A stretch of DNA of 32,177 bases. Source: Actinomycetes bacterium (GTDB lineage: Bacteria; Actinomycetota; Acidimicrobiia; Acidimicrobiales; RAAP-2). Both the position numbers and the translations under genes were made by a program. Location of the stretch: positions 1 to 32,177 of the forward strand of contig JAKBTL010000125.1 of assembly GCA_021844425.1 (NCBI GenBank), read 5' to 3'. Under the pieces are notes generated by a model, which searched no databases, was not told where the DNA came from, and saw nothing but the letters and a program-made list of their open reading frames with translations. Shown here piece after piece: positions 23,559 to 31,850 of the stretch; within the stretch, counting starts at the first letter, position 1; each line of letters begins with the position of its first letter.

Positions 23559-23749
23559 CGGTCGGGGCGGCCGTGTGGACGGCGATCGGCGCGGCCTGGC
23601 TCGCCTGGCTGTTCGTGACTCGGGCCGTACGGCCGCTGCCGGGGATCGAGTCGGTCGTGCGCGCGTTCCTCGGCTCGTGGCTCGGGCGGATCGTCGCCCT
23701 CGCCGCCTGGGCGGAGGCGGGCTGGCACCTCTTCGGCCAGCGCCCCTGA
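23555..23749 (+). CDS. Small two-helix membrane protein (DUF6186-like)
   Basis: A 64-residue protein from the GTG overlapping the previous stop (GTGA), with GAGGAGG at good spacing upstream. It has a first helix (about 3-25), a short polar loop, and a second helix (about 40-60) ending in 'AEAGWHLFGQ'. The Trp-rich ending and size recall small actinobacterial DUF6186 proteins, an impression from memory rather than a search. Function unknown. A longer in-frame reading upstream exists but overlaps the preceding gene and lacks a start signal. Confidence 0.68.
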   Translation: MTVGAAVWTAIGAAWLAWLFVTRAVRPLPGIESVVRAFLGSWLGRIVALAAWAEAGWHLFGQRP

Positions 23750-23830
23750 ACGCGACCCCGCCCGCCTCGCACGAAGCGCTCGCGCTCGAGGCCGCGCCGG
23801 TCGCCCGGCCGGACAGCGCGCCCCGCGTGC

Positions 23831-24349
23831 CTATGCCTGGGACATCGAGGCTGTGTGGCCGACTGGGGAACGGTGCTCCTCGGGATGCTGAGCGTGGAAG
23901 CTCGCCTCGCGCTCGAGGCGCGCGCGGCGGGCGGGCACGACGATCAACCGGTTCCGCACGTGCACGAACCACGCGGTCGTCCCGATCGCGCCCGGGATGC
24001 CGATCCCGACGAGTCCCAGGAAGATGAGCAGCCCGAGCGTGAGGTAGGCGTTGTTCGGGCCGACCGAGCGCTTGCCCAGGATCCAGGTGATGAGGGCCAT
24101 CACGAAGAGCTCGAGCCCCCACCACGAGCTGGACATGATCACCGCGGCCCGGGCGGTCCGGCGGTAGGGGTCCGAGAGCGAGCGCGTCGTCGCAGGGATC
24201 GCGCGACCCACCGCGAGGAAGACGACCAGGAGCCCTCCGACGACCACTCCGGGCCACCAGGTGTCCGTGTACACGCTGAGGCTGGCGAAGGACATCGCGC
24301 CCGCGAACAACAAAGTCATGCCGATCAGCGTCAGGTACAGCGTCCGCAC
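23831..24349 (-). CDS. Four-helix membrane protein of unknown function
   Basis: A 172-residue protein with predicted helices at about 4-24, 32-52, 70-90 and 100-130. Its C-terminal cytoplasmic tail is rich in Arg, Glu and His. No conserved domain is recognised. The GTG start at 24349 is preceded by AGGTGAGGA. It lies 57 bp downstream of the Fur-family gene on the same strand, so co-transcription with it is possible, and a metal-related role would then be worth considering; the protein itself shows no metal motif except His residues in the tail. It converges on the small membrane gene, with 81 bp between that hold no obvious terminator. Confidence 0.75.
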   Translation of the reverse strand: MRTLYLTLIGMTLLFAGAMSFASLSVYTDTWWPGVVVGGLLVVFLAVGRAIPATTRSLSDPYRRTARAAVIMSSSWWGLELFVMALITWILGKRSVGPNNAYLTLGLLIFLGLVGIGIPGAIGTTAWFVHVRNRLIVVPARRARLEREASFHAQHPEEHRSPVGHTASMSQA

Positions 24350-24406
24350 AGCGTCCTCACCTCTCCTTCCCCTGCCTTCCGTGCTCCCCGGAATCCATTG
24401 CGAACC

Positions 24407-24904
24407 CTAACCGCCGCCGCCGGCGACATCCCGCGCCTCCTGCGCGCAGTCGGCGCAACGACCCAGGATCGCGAAGTGACGCGGGTCGATCGAGAAGCCG
24501 TAGCGCTCGGCTGCAGCACGCGCCAGATCGGCGAAGAGCTCTTCTGGCGCCTCGATGCGACGGCCGCATCGTTCGCAGACCAGATGGGAGTGCGCGATGG
24601 TCGCCAGCTGGTACGTGGCGGGCCCGTGTCCGAGATGGGTGTGGGCGATCACGCCCAGCCGTTCCAGCTCTTCCACGTTTCGGTAGATCGTGGACAGATG
24701 GACCTCGGGCGCCCGGGCCTGGACTTCGCAGGCCAGGTCCTCCACCGAGCGATGGTCGCTCGATTCGAAGAGGACCTCGAGGAGGATCCGGCGCGAGGGA
24801 GTCGCCCGACCTCCGCGCGCGCGGACCAACGCGAGCACCTCGTCGACCGAGGTGACCGCTGGAGCCGCCGACGCGGCGGACGCCGCGCTCGTCGAGCTGG
24901 TCAT
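24407..24904 (-). CDS. Fur-family metal-responsive regulator
   Basis: A 165-residue Fur/Zur/PerR-type repressor. The winged helix lies at about 20-95 ('ATPSRRILLEVLFES' and 'HLSTIYRNVEELERLGVI'), and the dimerisation domain carries the structural zinc pairs C110/C113 (CERC) and C150/C153 (CADC). 'HSHLVC' provides typical regulatory metal ligands. Which metal it senses cannot be decided by eye; the His-rich 'HTHLGHG' and conserved Cys pairs fit FurB/Zur-type proteins as well as Fur. The N-terminal Ser/Ala tail (1-17) is low-complexity. The ATG follows GGAGGT, itself preceded by a TAGCGT box, so it may be leaderless or have a very short leader. Confidence 0.93.
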   Translation of the reverse strand: MTSSTSAASAASAAPAVTSVDEVLALVRARGGRATPSRRILLEVLFESSDHRSVEDLACEVQARAPEVHLSTIYRNVEELERLGVIAHTHLGHGPATYQLATIAHSHLVCERCGRRIEAPEELFADLARAAAERYGFSIDPRHFAILGRCADCAQEARDVAGGGG

Positions 24905-24910
24905 ACCTCC

Positions 24911-24916
24911 ACGCTA
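24911..24916 (-). promoter_or_regulatory. TAGCGT -10 box of the Fur-family gene
   Basis: On the minus strand TAGCGT is followed by GGAGGT and immediately by the ATG at 24904. The hexamer is identical to that before the M20 peptidase gene. Confidence 0.42.
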
Positions 24917-24974
24917 GGCACCGGTCGCCTCGACGCGACAGCCACAGGTGATTCCTCTTCGACCGTGCCGGCGA

Positions 24975-25667
24975 TCAACCGGTCACGAGGGCCAGAGCGA
25001 ACCCGTCGTAGCCCTTCGAGCCGACCGTCTGGATCGCCGTCGCCACGACCCCGGGCTCCTCACCAAGAAGCTCGAGCGCGCGGCGCGTCCCGGCCACGTC
25101 CGGGTCCTGGGTCGTCGAGTCCAGGACCTCGCCCTCGCGTACCACGTTGTCGACCACCAGCAGGGTGCCGGGCCTCGAGAGCCCGAGCGCCCGACGGACG
25201 TACTCGGGGTACGTCTTCTTGTCCGCGTCGACGAACACGAGGTCGAAGGGAGCGCCACCTTCCTTCTCGATCGCGGCGAGGGAGTCCAAGGCGGGCCCGA
25301 GTCGCAGGTCGACCACGTCGTCGACCCCGGCTCGCACGAAGTTCTGCCGGGCGACCTGCGCGTGGTGCGGATCGAGCTCGAGCGTCACGACGGTCCCACC
25401 GTCCGCGACCGCCCTGGCCATCCAGATGGTGCTGTAGCCGGCCAGGGTCCCGATCTCGAGCACTCGGCGGGCACCCAGGGCGCGCACCAGGAGGTGGAGG
25501 AGCATGCCCTGCGGCGCCGAGACGCTGATCGGGGGCAGTCCGCCCTCCTCCGCAGCACGCAGCGTCTGCGCGAAGACAGGGTCGTGCGGGAGCAAGGTGC
25601 CGGTGATGAAGCTGTCGACGTCGGTCCAACGGGTGCCGTCCATGCACCATTCGTAGCCGATCTGCAC
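24975..25667 (-). CDS. Class I SAM-dependent O-methyltransferase (CCoAOMT-like)
   Basis: A 230-residue methyltransferase of the caffeoyl-CoA/catechol O-methyltransferase type. The SAM-binding motif I is 'VLEIGTLAGYSTIWMA', the metal-binding aspartates are in 'VFVDADKKTYPEYV', and the later motif is 'LVVDNVVREGEV'. It would methylate a hydroxyl on a small, probably aromatic, acceptor in a divalent-cation-dependent way. The GTG at 25667 gives 230 residues; an ATG at 25643 ('MDGTRWTDVD') removes 8 residues and looks more like the usual family start. Neither has a clear ribosome binding site. It lies between the Fur-family gene and an MFS transporter on the same strand. Confidence 0.92.
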   Translation of the reverse strand: MQIGYEWCMDGTRWTDVDSFITGTLLPHDPVFAQTLRAAEEGGLPPISVSAPQGMLLHLLVRALGARRVLEIGTLAGYSTIWMARAVADGGTVVTLELDPHHAQVARQNFVRAGVDDVVDLRLGPALDSLAAIEKEGGAPFDLVFVDADKKTYPEYVRRALGLSRPGTLLVVDNVVREGEVLDSTTQDPDVAGTRRALELLGEEPGVVATAIQTVGSKGYDGFALALVTG

Positions 25668-25698
25668 GGTGCCGCGCGGGAAAGGGCGCCGACAGCGG

Positions 25699-27078
25699 TC
25701 ACCTCCGAACGTCCGCAGGCGTGGCGTGGGCCTGGGTCACCGTGCTCACGCGACCTGGCACCGCACTCCAACACCACGCCACGAGCCCGACGAGCGGCAC
25801 GCAGCAGGCGGCGGCCACATCGAAGGGGACCCAAGGCGCGATGCCGTAGAGCCCGCCGGCCGCCGCGGCCGCGATCGCCGTCGTCCCGGTCTGGCACGCG
25901 GCGAAGAGCCCTTGCGCATGGCCGTGGTGCTCGGCGGCGGTTCCTTCGCCGAGGAGCGACTGGCTGGCGGGAAGCGCGAGCGCGTAGCCGGCCGACTCCC
26001 AGATCCCGAGCACCATGAGGAGGACGACTCCCGGCACGAACGGGTAGGAGGCGCAGAATGCGAGCGCCCAGACCAGTGCGGCGATCCCGAGCCATCGCCG
26101 GTCGAAATGGTCTGCGAGCCAACCCGCAGGCCGTGACATGAGGACGAACGGCAGTGCGAACATGGTCCAGCTCACGCCCACTTCCCATGAGGCGGCGCCG
26201 TGGCGCGTCATGAGGAGCGTCCAGCACGTCTCGTAGACGCCCGCGGTGACGCCCATGGAGGCTGCCGCGACGAACGCGCCCCACACGGCCCGCTCCGACA
26301 CCGTCCGGGGAAGCCGTCGCCCGCCGCTCCAGCGCTCAGCGGCGCTCTGTCGCCCACCGGGGGATGGCACAACGCCGTCGGCGTCCCGCTCCTCAGGACC
26401 GGCTGGCATCGCCGTCGAGACGTGGGTCTCGGGCACCAGGGCGTCCGGGGTCGCGCCCCCCTCGTCGGCCGCGCGCACCGAACGCCATGCGAGAAGGACG
26501 GCCCCAGCGGCGACGACGGAGGCGACGCCGGCGGCGACGAACAACACGCGCATCGCGCCGACTCCGGCGATGCTGCCGAGCGCCGGCCCGACGGCGAGAC
26601 CGCCGAGCTCGGCGCCGTAGATCCGGCCGCTCGCCCGGCCACGGTGGGAGACGGGCACCGCGTGCGACACCATCGCGAGTGCAGCGACGATCGCACCGCC
26701 CGCACCGGCACCCTGGAGCGCCCGGAACACGATCTCGAAGGCCGCGGGGCCGGGCACAAGGAAGAGCAAGCTCCCCGCCGCGTACACGAGCAGACCCCCG
26801 ACGAGCACGGGAAGCCGTCCCAGGCGGTCAGAGATCCGCCCCGACCCGTACTGGAAGAAGAACGCGGCGGCGAAGTACGCAGCCATGACCGCGCCGACGA
26901 CGGCGTCGGAGCCGCTGTGCGCTCTCACGTAGAGGGGAAGCAGGGGAAGGATGGCTCCCGCGCCCACCCACTGCAGCACGATCGCGAGGGCCAGCACCCC
27001 CACGAGACGGGTGACGGCGCGAGGCAGCGGCTCTTGGACGCGGGCCGCGCGGGAACGGAGGCGGAGGGGCGCGTCCAT
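25699..27078 (-). CDS. MFS transporter
   Basis: A 459-residue major facilitator from ATG 27078, chosen because GGGAGC precedes it and hydrophobic sequence begins soon after; an upstream extension of 61 residues is Arg/Pro/Cys-rich and non-membrane. Twelve helices are predicted in two halves, with a long charged central loop (about 215-270). The loop 2-3 signature appears as 'SGRISDRLGRLPVL', and the second-half equivalent as 'AGWLADHFDRRWLG'. This pattern is typical of drug or metabolite efflux carriers of the DHA1 group; the substrate is unknown. It is 31 bp upstream of the methyltransferase start on the same strand, suggesting one transcript, possibly modification plus export. Confidence 0.92.
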   Translation of the reverse strand: MDAPLRLRSRAARVQEPLPRAVTRLVGVLALAIVLQWVGAGAILPLLPLYVRAHSGSDAVVGAVMAAYFAAAFFFQYGSGRISDRLGRLPVLVGGLLVYAAGSLLFLVPGPAAFEIVFRALQGAGAGGAIVAALAMVSHAVPVSHRGRASGRIYGAELGGLAVGPALGSIAGVGAMRVLFVAAGVASVVAAGAVLLAWRSVRAADEGGATPDALVPETHVSTAMPAGPEERDADGVVPSPGGRQSAAERWSGGRRLPRTVSERAVWGAFVAAASMGVTAGVYETCWTLLMTRHGAASWEVGVSWTMFALPFVLMSRPAGWLADHFDRRWLGIAALVWALAFCASYPFVPGVVLLMVLGIWESAGYALALPASQSLLGEGTAAEHHGHAQGLFAACQTGTTAIAAAAAGGLYGIAPWVPFDVAAACCVPLVGLVAWCWSAVPGRVSTVTQAHATPADVRR

Positions 27079-27132
27079 GCTCCCATCATGCCCGGCACGG
27101 AGCGCCCGCCGATCCGGGCACAGGGCGCATTG

Positions 27133-27190
27133 GCGCCGGGCCGGGCGACGAGGACGGGCGTCGAGGCCGGGCGCCGGGCCGGGCGACGAG
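27133..27190. repeat. Two 20-bp direct repeats in a divergent intergenic region
   Basis: An identical 20-bp GC-only-rich sequence starting GCGCCGGG and ending GACGAG occurs at 27133-27152 and 27171-27190, 38 bp apart. It lies in the 175-bp gap between the MFS gene (leftward) and the metalloprotease gene (rightward). A TACGCT box (27199-27204) follows. It may be regulatory or simply slippage-derived. Confidence 0.65.
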
Positions 27191-27253
27191 ACCACCGGTA
27201 CGCTCGGGCACGCCAGGTGCGCGGCGCATGGGCGCCCGCAGCAGGGAGGGGCG

Positions 27254-28264
27254 ATGACCATCGAGACGTCGTACCGCTACGAGCAGATCAGCCCAAGGGC
27301 CTACGAGCACCCTGCGGACCGGGCGGCGACCTCCGCCCTCCATGCGGTGCCGTTACTCGACAAGGTCATCAAGCGGCTCATCGACCTCGGGCACGAGAAG
27401 CGACTGCGCCAGATGGTCCTCGGCAACGCCGTGAAGGTGGGACCCGAGCAGCTGGACGAGGTCTGGCGACGCTACGTGCAGGCAGCGACGATCCTCGACC
27501 TTCCGTCCGTCCCGGATCTCTACGTCTACAACCGTGCCGAGGTGAACGCGATGACCCTCGGCGCGAACCGCCCGATCGTCGTCATGAACTCCTCGCTCGT
27601 GTCGGGCTACTCGATCGACGAGATCCAGACCGTCCTCGCGCACGAGACGGCCCATGTGCTCTCCGAGCACTACTACTACACGACCGCCCTCGTGCTGCTC
27701 GGTCAGTTCCTGAACGGTGCGCTCCCGAAGTCGCTCCTTCTGGGGCTCCCCGCGCGGGCCATCTACTACGCGCTGCTGGAATGGGCCCGTGCGGCAGAGC
27801 TCTCGGCGGACCGCGCGGCCGCGCTCGTACGCGCCGACCCGCTCGATCCGTGCCGCGTGATGATGAGGCTGGCAGGCGGCGCCCTCTCGGGCATGAACTT
27901 CGAAGCCTTCTTGAAGCAGGCGACCGAGTACCAAGAGGAGGACGATCTCTTCTCGCGCAACGCCCGCTTCTGGGCGGAGCTCCGGATGGACCACCCCTTC
28001 GCGGTGCGCCGGGTGAAGGAGCTCGTGGACTGGGTCCAGTCGGGCGAGTACGACCGCATCCGCTCGGGGTCGTACCCACGCCGGGGGCACGAGCCGCCTC
28101 CGTCGGCCGAGCTCGACGCGGCGGTCGCCGCGTACCGTGCGAAGTTCTCCGCGTTCCTCGAGCGTACGGCCGGGGACGTGCAACGCCTCGGCCGGCAGCT
28201 CGGTGACTGGCTGAAGGCACGAGCGCCTGCAGGGCCGGACGACGAGCAAGACCTGGCGGACTGA
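27254..28264 (+). CDS. M48-type zinc metalloprotease
   Basis: A 336-residue peptidase with the zinc motif HETAH (H130-H134), and 'AAELSADRAAA' supplying the third ligand E182 as in M48 (HtpX/Ste24-like) enzymes. A hydrophobic stretch between them (about 143-176) is long enough for membrane insertion or a re-entrant segment. The N-terminal 80 residues are soluble and contain the conserved-looking 'NAVKVGPEQLDEVW'. The C-terminal part is charged and probably cytosolic. The ATG at 27254 is preceded by GGGAGGGG. It is likely to work in protein quality control; the substrate is unknown. It ends convergent with the APC permease gene, the two sharing a hairpin. Confidence 0.9.
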   Translation: MTIETSYRYEQISPRAYEHPADRAATSALHAVPLLDKVIKRLIDLGHEKRLRQMVLGNAVKVGPEQLDEVWRRYVQAATILDLPSVPDLYVYNRAEVNAMTLGANRPIVVMNSSLVSGYSIDEIQTVLAHETAHVLSEHYYYTTALVLLGQFLNGALPKSLLLGLPARAIYYALLEWARAAELSADRAAALVRADPLDPCRVMMRLAGGALSGMNFEAFLKQATEYQEEDDLFSRNARFWAELRMDHPFAVRRVKELVDWVQSGEYDRIRSGSYPRRGHEPPPSAELDAAVAAYRAKFSAFLERTAGDVQRLGRQLGDWLKARAPAGPDDEQDLAD

Positions 28265-28277
28265 CCTCATTCGAGTG

Positions 28278-28313
28278 GAACGACCCGCGGTGCGGGGGCG
28301 CCGCGGGTCGTTC
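28278..28313. terminator. 13-bp hairpin between convergent genes, likely bidirectional terminator
   Basis: GAACGACCCGCGG (28278-28290) and CCGCGGGTCGTTC (28301-28313) are exact reverse complements around a 10-nt loop. The site starts 14 bp after the protease stop, and its right arm includes part of the permease stop codon (28312-28314). Position between convergent genes supports termination; neither side has a T-run, as is common in high-GC actinobacteria. Confidence 0.78.
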
Positions 28314-30288
28314 AGGACCCCGTCGCTCCCCCGCCTGTCGCCGGGCTCGCCCCGTGTAGAGGCGTCCAGGCCCCCTCCGTCTCCGGGACCGGGGCAAGGG
28401 GACGACCTTCGGTGAGCGCGACGTGCAGCTCGCGGAGCTCTTCGGTCTCGAAGGCGCTTCGGACCGCCCAAAGGAACGCGACCAGCCCGATCGCGGCGGC
28501 GATCAGGTAGTCGTAGGGGAAGTGGACCGTCGGGTTCTTGACGTTCGCTCCGAGGCTTCCGTAGTAGGACAACAAGAAGATGGCGATCGAGAAGCAGATG
28601 AACCACCAGGAGGCCTGCACGTGCTTGCGCCCTTCCTCGTTGGAGAGCAGCCACGTCGCCACGGTCACGAGCGCGAGTGCCACTGAGAAGGCGGCGAAGT
28701 ACGTGCCGAAGGTCCACGAGCCGTGCACCGGGAGTGTCCCGCTGCGGAGGACCCAGCCACCCTTGGCGGCGATCCACACCCAGGCGGCGAGGAACACGAG
28801 CCCCAGCGTGAGCCCCTGGCTGGAGGGCATGAAACCCTTCGCCGGCGCGTAGTACATGAGGTAGACGGCCACGGAGACGAAGACGAACGTCATCACCTCG
28901 ACGAGGACCGAGAAGCCGCTCCAGTAGACGACCTCGGTGGCTGCGATGAAGCTCAACGCGCTCAGCACCCATGGGTACGGGAGGCGCACCGGCCTCCGCC
29001 ACGTCGGCGCCAGCCGCCGCAGCGCCATCAGGCCCGCGCCGCCCATCACGTAGGTCAAGACGGTGGTCGCACTGATGAACCCTACGAGGCTGTACCAGCT
29101 CGGCTGACGCACGAAGAAGAGCCCGCCGACGAGGATCGAGGCGACCAGCGCCGGCCAAGGAATGGAGAACCGGTTCATGTTCTGCAGCCCGGGCGGGAGC
29201 AGGCGCTGGACCGACATCCCGTAGAAGGTCCGGGTCGACGTCCCCATGTACACGTAGCCGGTCCCAGCGGGTGAGATGACCGCGTCCCAGATGAGGAGCG
29301 CGGCGAACCCGGCGAGCACCCCGATGCCCGCCGCGTGCAGCTCGCTGTAAAAGGGGCCGGTGGCCCACTTGCTCGTTCCAAGCGCCGACCAGTCGCCGAC
29401 CTTGATGCCCAATGACCCCCAGCGGATGGCACCGGTGAACGCGATCTGCAGCAGCGTGTAGAGCACGATCCCGATACCGACGGAGATGATCGTCGCGCGC
29501 GGCACGTCCCGCTGCGGGTTGCGCGCCTCCCCTGCGTACTCGAGCGCCTGGCGAAAGCCGAGGTAACTGAAGACGATGCCGCTCGTCGCCACCGCCCCGA
29601 AGATGGGCGACGCACCCAACGGAGCGATGCCGCCCACAGCGGATCCGTAGTTCGATCCGCGGAACGCGACGAAGACGAAGATGAAGGTCAGCGTCGGGAT
29701 CACGAGCTTCCACAGCACGACCCAGCGGTTGAACTCGGAGAGGAGCCGGATGCCCACGAAGTTGAGGACGAAGAAGAAGAGCATGAAGCCGTAGCCGAGC
29801 ATGATGCCCTTGGGCCACGACAGGATCGTGCTGTGCGGCGGGATCAGCCCGATGTCTGGAAACTTGTTGGAGAGGTACGTCACGGATGCTTCCGCCTCGA
29901 TCGTCGGCACCGTGACCGCCGACAGCAGGTACGCCCACCCGAGCAGCGTGCCGGCGTAGCCGCCGTGGGTCAGCTGCGGGTAGCGCGACAGCGCCCCGGT
30001 CCGGGGGATCATCGCGGAGATCTCCATGTAGGTGAAGGCGATGAACAGCACGCAGACCCCGCCGATCAGCCACGAGAACAGCGAGGCCGGTCCGGCCGTG
30101 GCGTCCGCGCCGAGCACGGCGAAGAGCCATCCTGACCCGATGATCGCCCCGAGCGAGAGCGCCGTGAGCTGCGTCAGGCCCATCGTCTTGCGCAGCTTGA
30201 GGTCCGTCACCTCATAGCTCGCGAGCCCGCCTTCGGCACGCTCCGACGTGCTCGCAGGCTGCTCCTGCACCGGCTCCGTCACTGCCAT
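28312..30288 (-). CDS. APC-superfamily amino acid/polyamine permease
   Basis: A 658-residue transporter from ATG 30288 (GGGGGGT upstream). The first helix has the APC signature 'LGAIIGSGWLFAVLGA', followed by 'YMEISAMIPRTGALSRYPQ', and helix 6 has 'SYLGFRQALEYAGEARNPQRDVP'-type sequence split across a loop. I count 12 helices in the core plus further hydrophobic segments near the C-terminus ('GTYFAAFSVALALVTVATWL', 'YLIAAAIGLVAFLWAV'), so it is longer than the usual ~500 residues, with probably 14 helices. It likely imports an amino acid or related amine by cation symport. In-frame Met codons at 30330 and 30384 are alternatives. The 218 bp upstream (30289-30506) is GC-skewed with no feature I can support. 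Confidence 0.92.
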   Translation of the reverse strand: MAVTEPVQEQPASTSERAEGGLASYEVTDLKLRKTMGLTQLTALSLGAIIGSGWLFAVLGADATAGPASLFSWLIGGVCVLFIAFTYMEISAMIPRTGALSRYPQLTHGGYAGTLLGWAYLLSAVTVPTIEAEASVTYLSNKFPDIGLIPPHSTILSWPKGIMLGYGFMLFFFVLNFVGIRLLSEFNRWVVLWKLVIPTLTFIFVFVAFRGSNYGSAVGGIAPLGASPIFGAVATSGIVFSYLGFRQALEYAGEARNPQRDVPRATIISVGIGIVLYTLLQIAFTGAIRWGSLGIKVGDWSALGTSKWATGPFYSELHAAGIGVLAGFAALLIWDAVISPAGTGYVYMGTSTRTFYGMSVQRLLPPGLQNMNRFSIPWPALVASILVGGLFFVRQPSWYSLVGFISATTVLTYVMGGAGLMALRRLAPTWRRPVRLPYPWVLSALSFIAATEVVYWSGFSVLVEVMTFVFVSVAVYLMYYAPAKGFMPSSQGLTLGLVFLAAWVWIAAKGGWVLRSGTLPVHGSWTFGTYFAAFSVALALVTVATWLLSNEEGRKHVQASWWFICFSIAIFLLSYYGSLGANVKNPTVHFPYDYLIAAAIGLVAFLWAVRSAFETEELRELHVALTEGRPLAPVPETEGAWTPLHGASPATGGGATGS

Positions 30289-30506
30289 TGGTTGACCCCC
30301 CGTCACCACGCTGGCCAGAAATTCAGACATGCAGAGCTGCGATACTTCTCGAAACACTTTGCCAGCCCGCAGGCACGCAGGCAAGGATCCGATGTCGTGG
30401 CCGACTGCGCGGCTGCATGCGCCGCGCGCAGACGCGAGCCAGGTGCGCCGCCCGCAGGCCCGCCTCCGTTCGCCGCGCGCAGGTCCGCGCCGGCGGGCCC
30501 TGCACC

Positions 30507-31685
30507 TCAGCGCCCGTGCGGATCAGATCGCCGGGGGGTGGCTCCGTGGCCATTCGAGGAAACGATCTCGCCGGGGACCGGCCTCTCCACGCTCTTGCCC
30601 CCTTCGTCCGACCTGTCCGGCCTGTCCGGGTCGCCAAGGTAGTCAGGGTCCCCCGGGGCGTCCCGACGCGGAGCCCCCTGCTCGGGCCGTGCGCCGGCGA
30701 GCGCAGCGCGCGCCGCCTCTGCCCTCGCAGCCTCGGCCTTCCCCATGGCCTCGAGCGACGGCGCCAGGTAGCCCACTGCCGCCACCACCACGCCCACCAG
30801 CATCACGCCCATCCCGGCCAAGCGCGTGGCTTGGAACGTCGCGAGCAAGCCGCCGACGAGCCCTATGCCGACGCCGACGACGCCCATCACCGCGCCGATA
30901 CGGCCCATCCGTCCCGCGAGCGCCGAGAGCAGGTAGACCGCGACGGCGCCGACGCCGAGCGCGATGCCCACCGCGCCGTGCATCGCGTAGATCCACGTGC
31001 CACGTGCCGGGATGACGGCTGCGGGCCGACGGAAGGGAACGGACACGATCACGCCGACGCCGAGCGCGAGCTCGAGGACCACGACAAGCGCCATCGTGCT
31101 CCAGATGCGCCGTACGAGCCGCCCGGGAAGCCTCGAGATCGCTCCGGGTGACACGTCATCGGCTGCAGTGGTTCTGGAGGAGCCGCGCGACGCAGCGACG
31201 CGGACGAGAAGGTTGTAGGTCACTACCGCAACCAGCAGGTGCATCACCATGAGGGTGGCGACGCCCTTCGCCGTCTCGCCCAACGCGAAGAGCACGGCGT
31301 CGGGGATCCAAAGCGCCAGCGTGGCCAGCACGACGATCCTGAAGAAGAGCCAGCGCGCAGCCGAGCTCACCCGGACGACCACCCCCCACGCCCCTGCAGC
31401 GACGAGGACCCCCACGACCGTGAGCGTGCCGTAGTCGGCTGCCTCGAAATGGACGAAGTGACGCGTGCTCGGGAATTCCGTGGTAGCGACGTGCACCGCG
31501 AGGGCGTTCAGGACGACCGACCCGACGACGGCGGCCGCCGTGGCGATTGCCCACCGGATCGCCGACGGTGGCGTCCCGGGATGCAGGTCGACACGCGCAG
31601 CGCGCCAGAGCCACTCGAAGGACCGGGGACCTTCTTCGATCGGGGTTGCAGCGCGACCGGTGGTCGAGAGCTCGTCACGGGCCAT
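30507..31685 (-). CDS. Eight-helix membrane protein (N-half DUF6069-like)
   Basis: A 392-residue integral membrane protein. The first half (about 43-165) has four helices in the pattern of small DUF6069-type proteins ('AIRWAIATAAAVVGSVVLNALAV' split by a loop, then 'LALWIPDAVLFALG' and 'MHLLVAVVTYNLLVRVA'). The second half (about 190-315) adds four more, with Gly/Val-rich helices. A charged tail (about 320-392) of Ala/Arg/Glu then Asp/Pro repeats (GDPDYLGDPDRPDRSD) is probably disordered. It may be a fusion of two four-helix units. Function unknown. GAGG lies upstream of the ATG. Confidence 0.75.
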   Translation of the reverse strand: MARDELSTTGRAATPIEEGPRSFEWLWRAARVDLHPGTPPSAIRWAIATAAAVVGSVVLNALAVHVATTEFPSTRHFVHFEAADYGTLTVVGVLVAAGAWGVVVRVSSAARWLFFRIVVLATLALWIPDAVLFALGETAKGVATLMVMHLLVAVVTYNLLVRVAASRGSSRTTAADDVSPGAISRLPGRLVRRIWSTMALVVVLELALGVGVIVSVPFRRPAAVIPARGTWIYAMHGAVGIALGVGAVAVYLLSALAGRMGRIGAVMGVVGVGIGLVGGLLATFQATRLAGMGVMLVGVVVAAVGYLAPSLEAMGKAEAARAEAARAALAGARPEQGAPRRDAPGDPDYLGDPDRPDRSDEGGKSVERPVPGEIVSSNGHGATPRRSDPHGR

Positions 31686-31850
31686 GGCCTCATTGCACCA
31701 CGATCCGCGGCCCGGACGCGCGGCGGCCCGGCGTACCGCCCGTCCGCCAAGAGCTCCTGGGATGACGCGCGCACATGCCCGATGAGCACCGCCTACGGAA
31801 CCCAGGTTGCCTCACGCTTCTTCACGGGTGTTCCGCGACCGCGAGGAAGA

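Noticed and set aside
23868-25528. Long plus-strand frame opposite the Fur and methyltransferase genes
   Set aside because: Antisense shadow; the minus-strand Fur and methyltransferase signatures are complete.
27353-30130. 925-residue minus-strand open frame across the protease and permease genes
   Set aside because: Runs antisense to the M48 gene and out of frame through the permease; no conserved motif.
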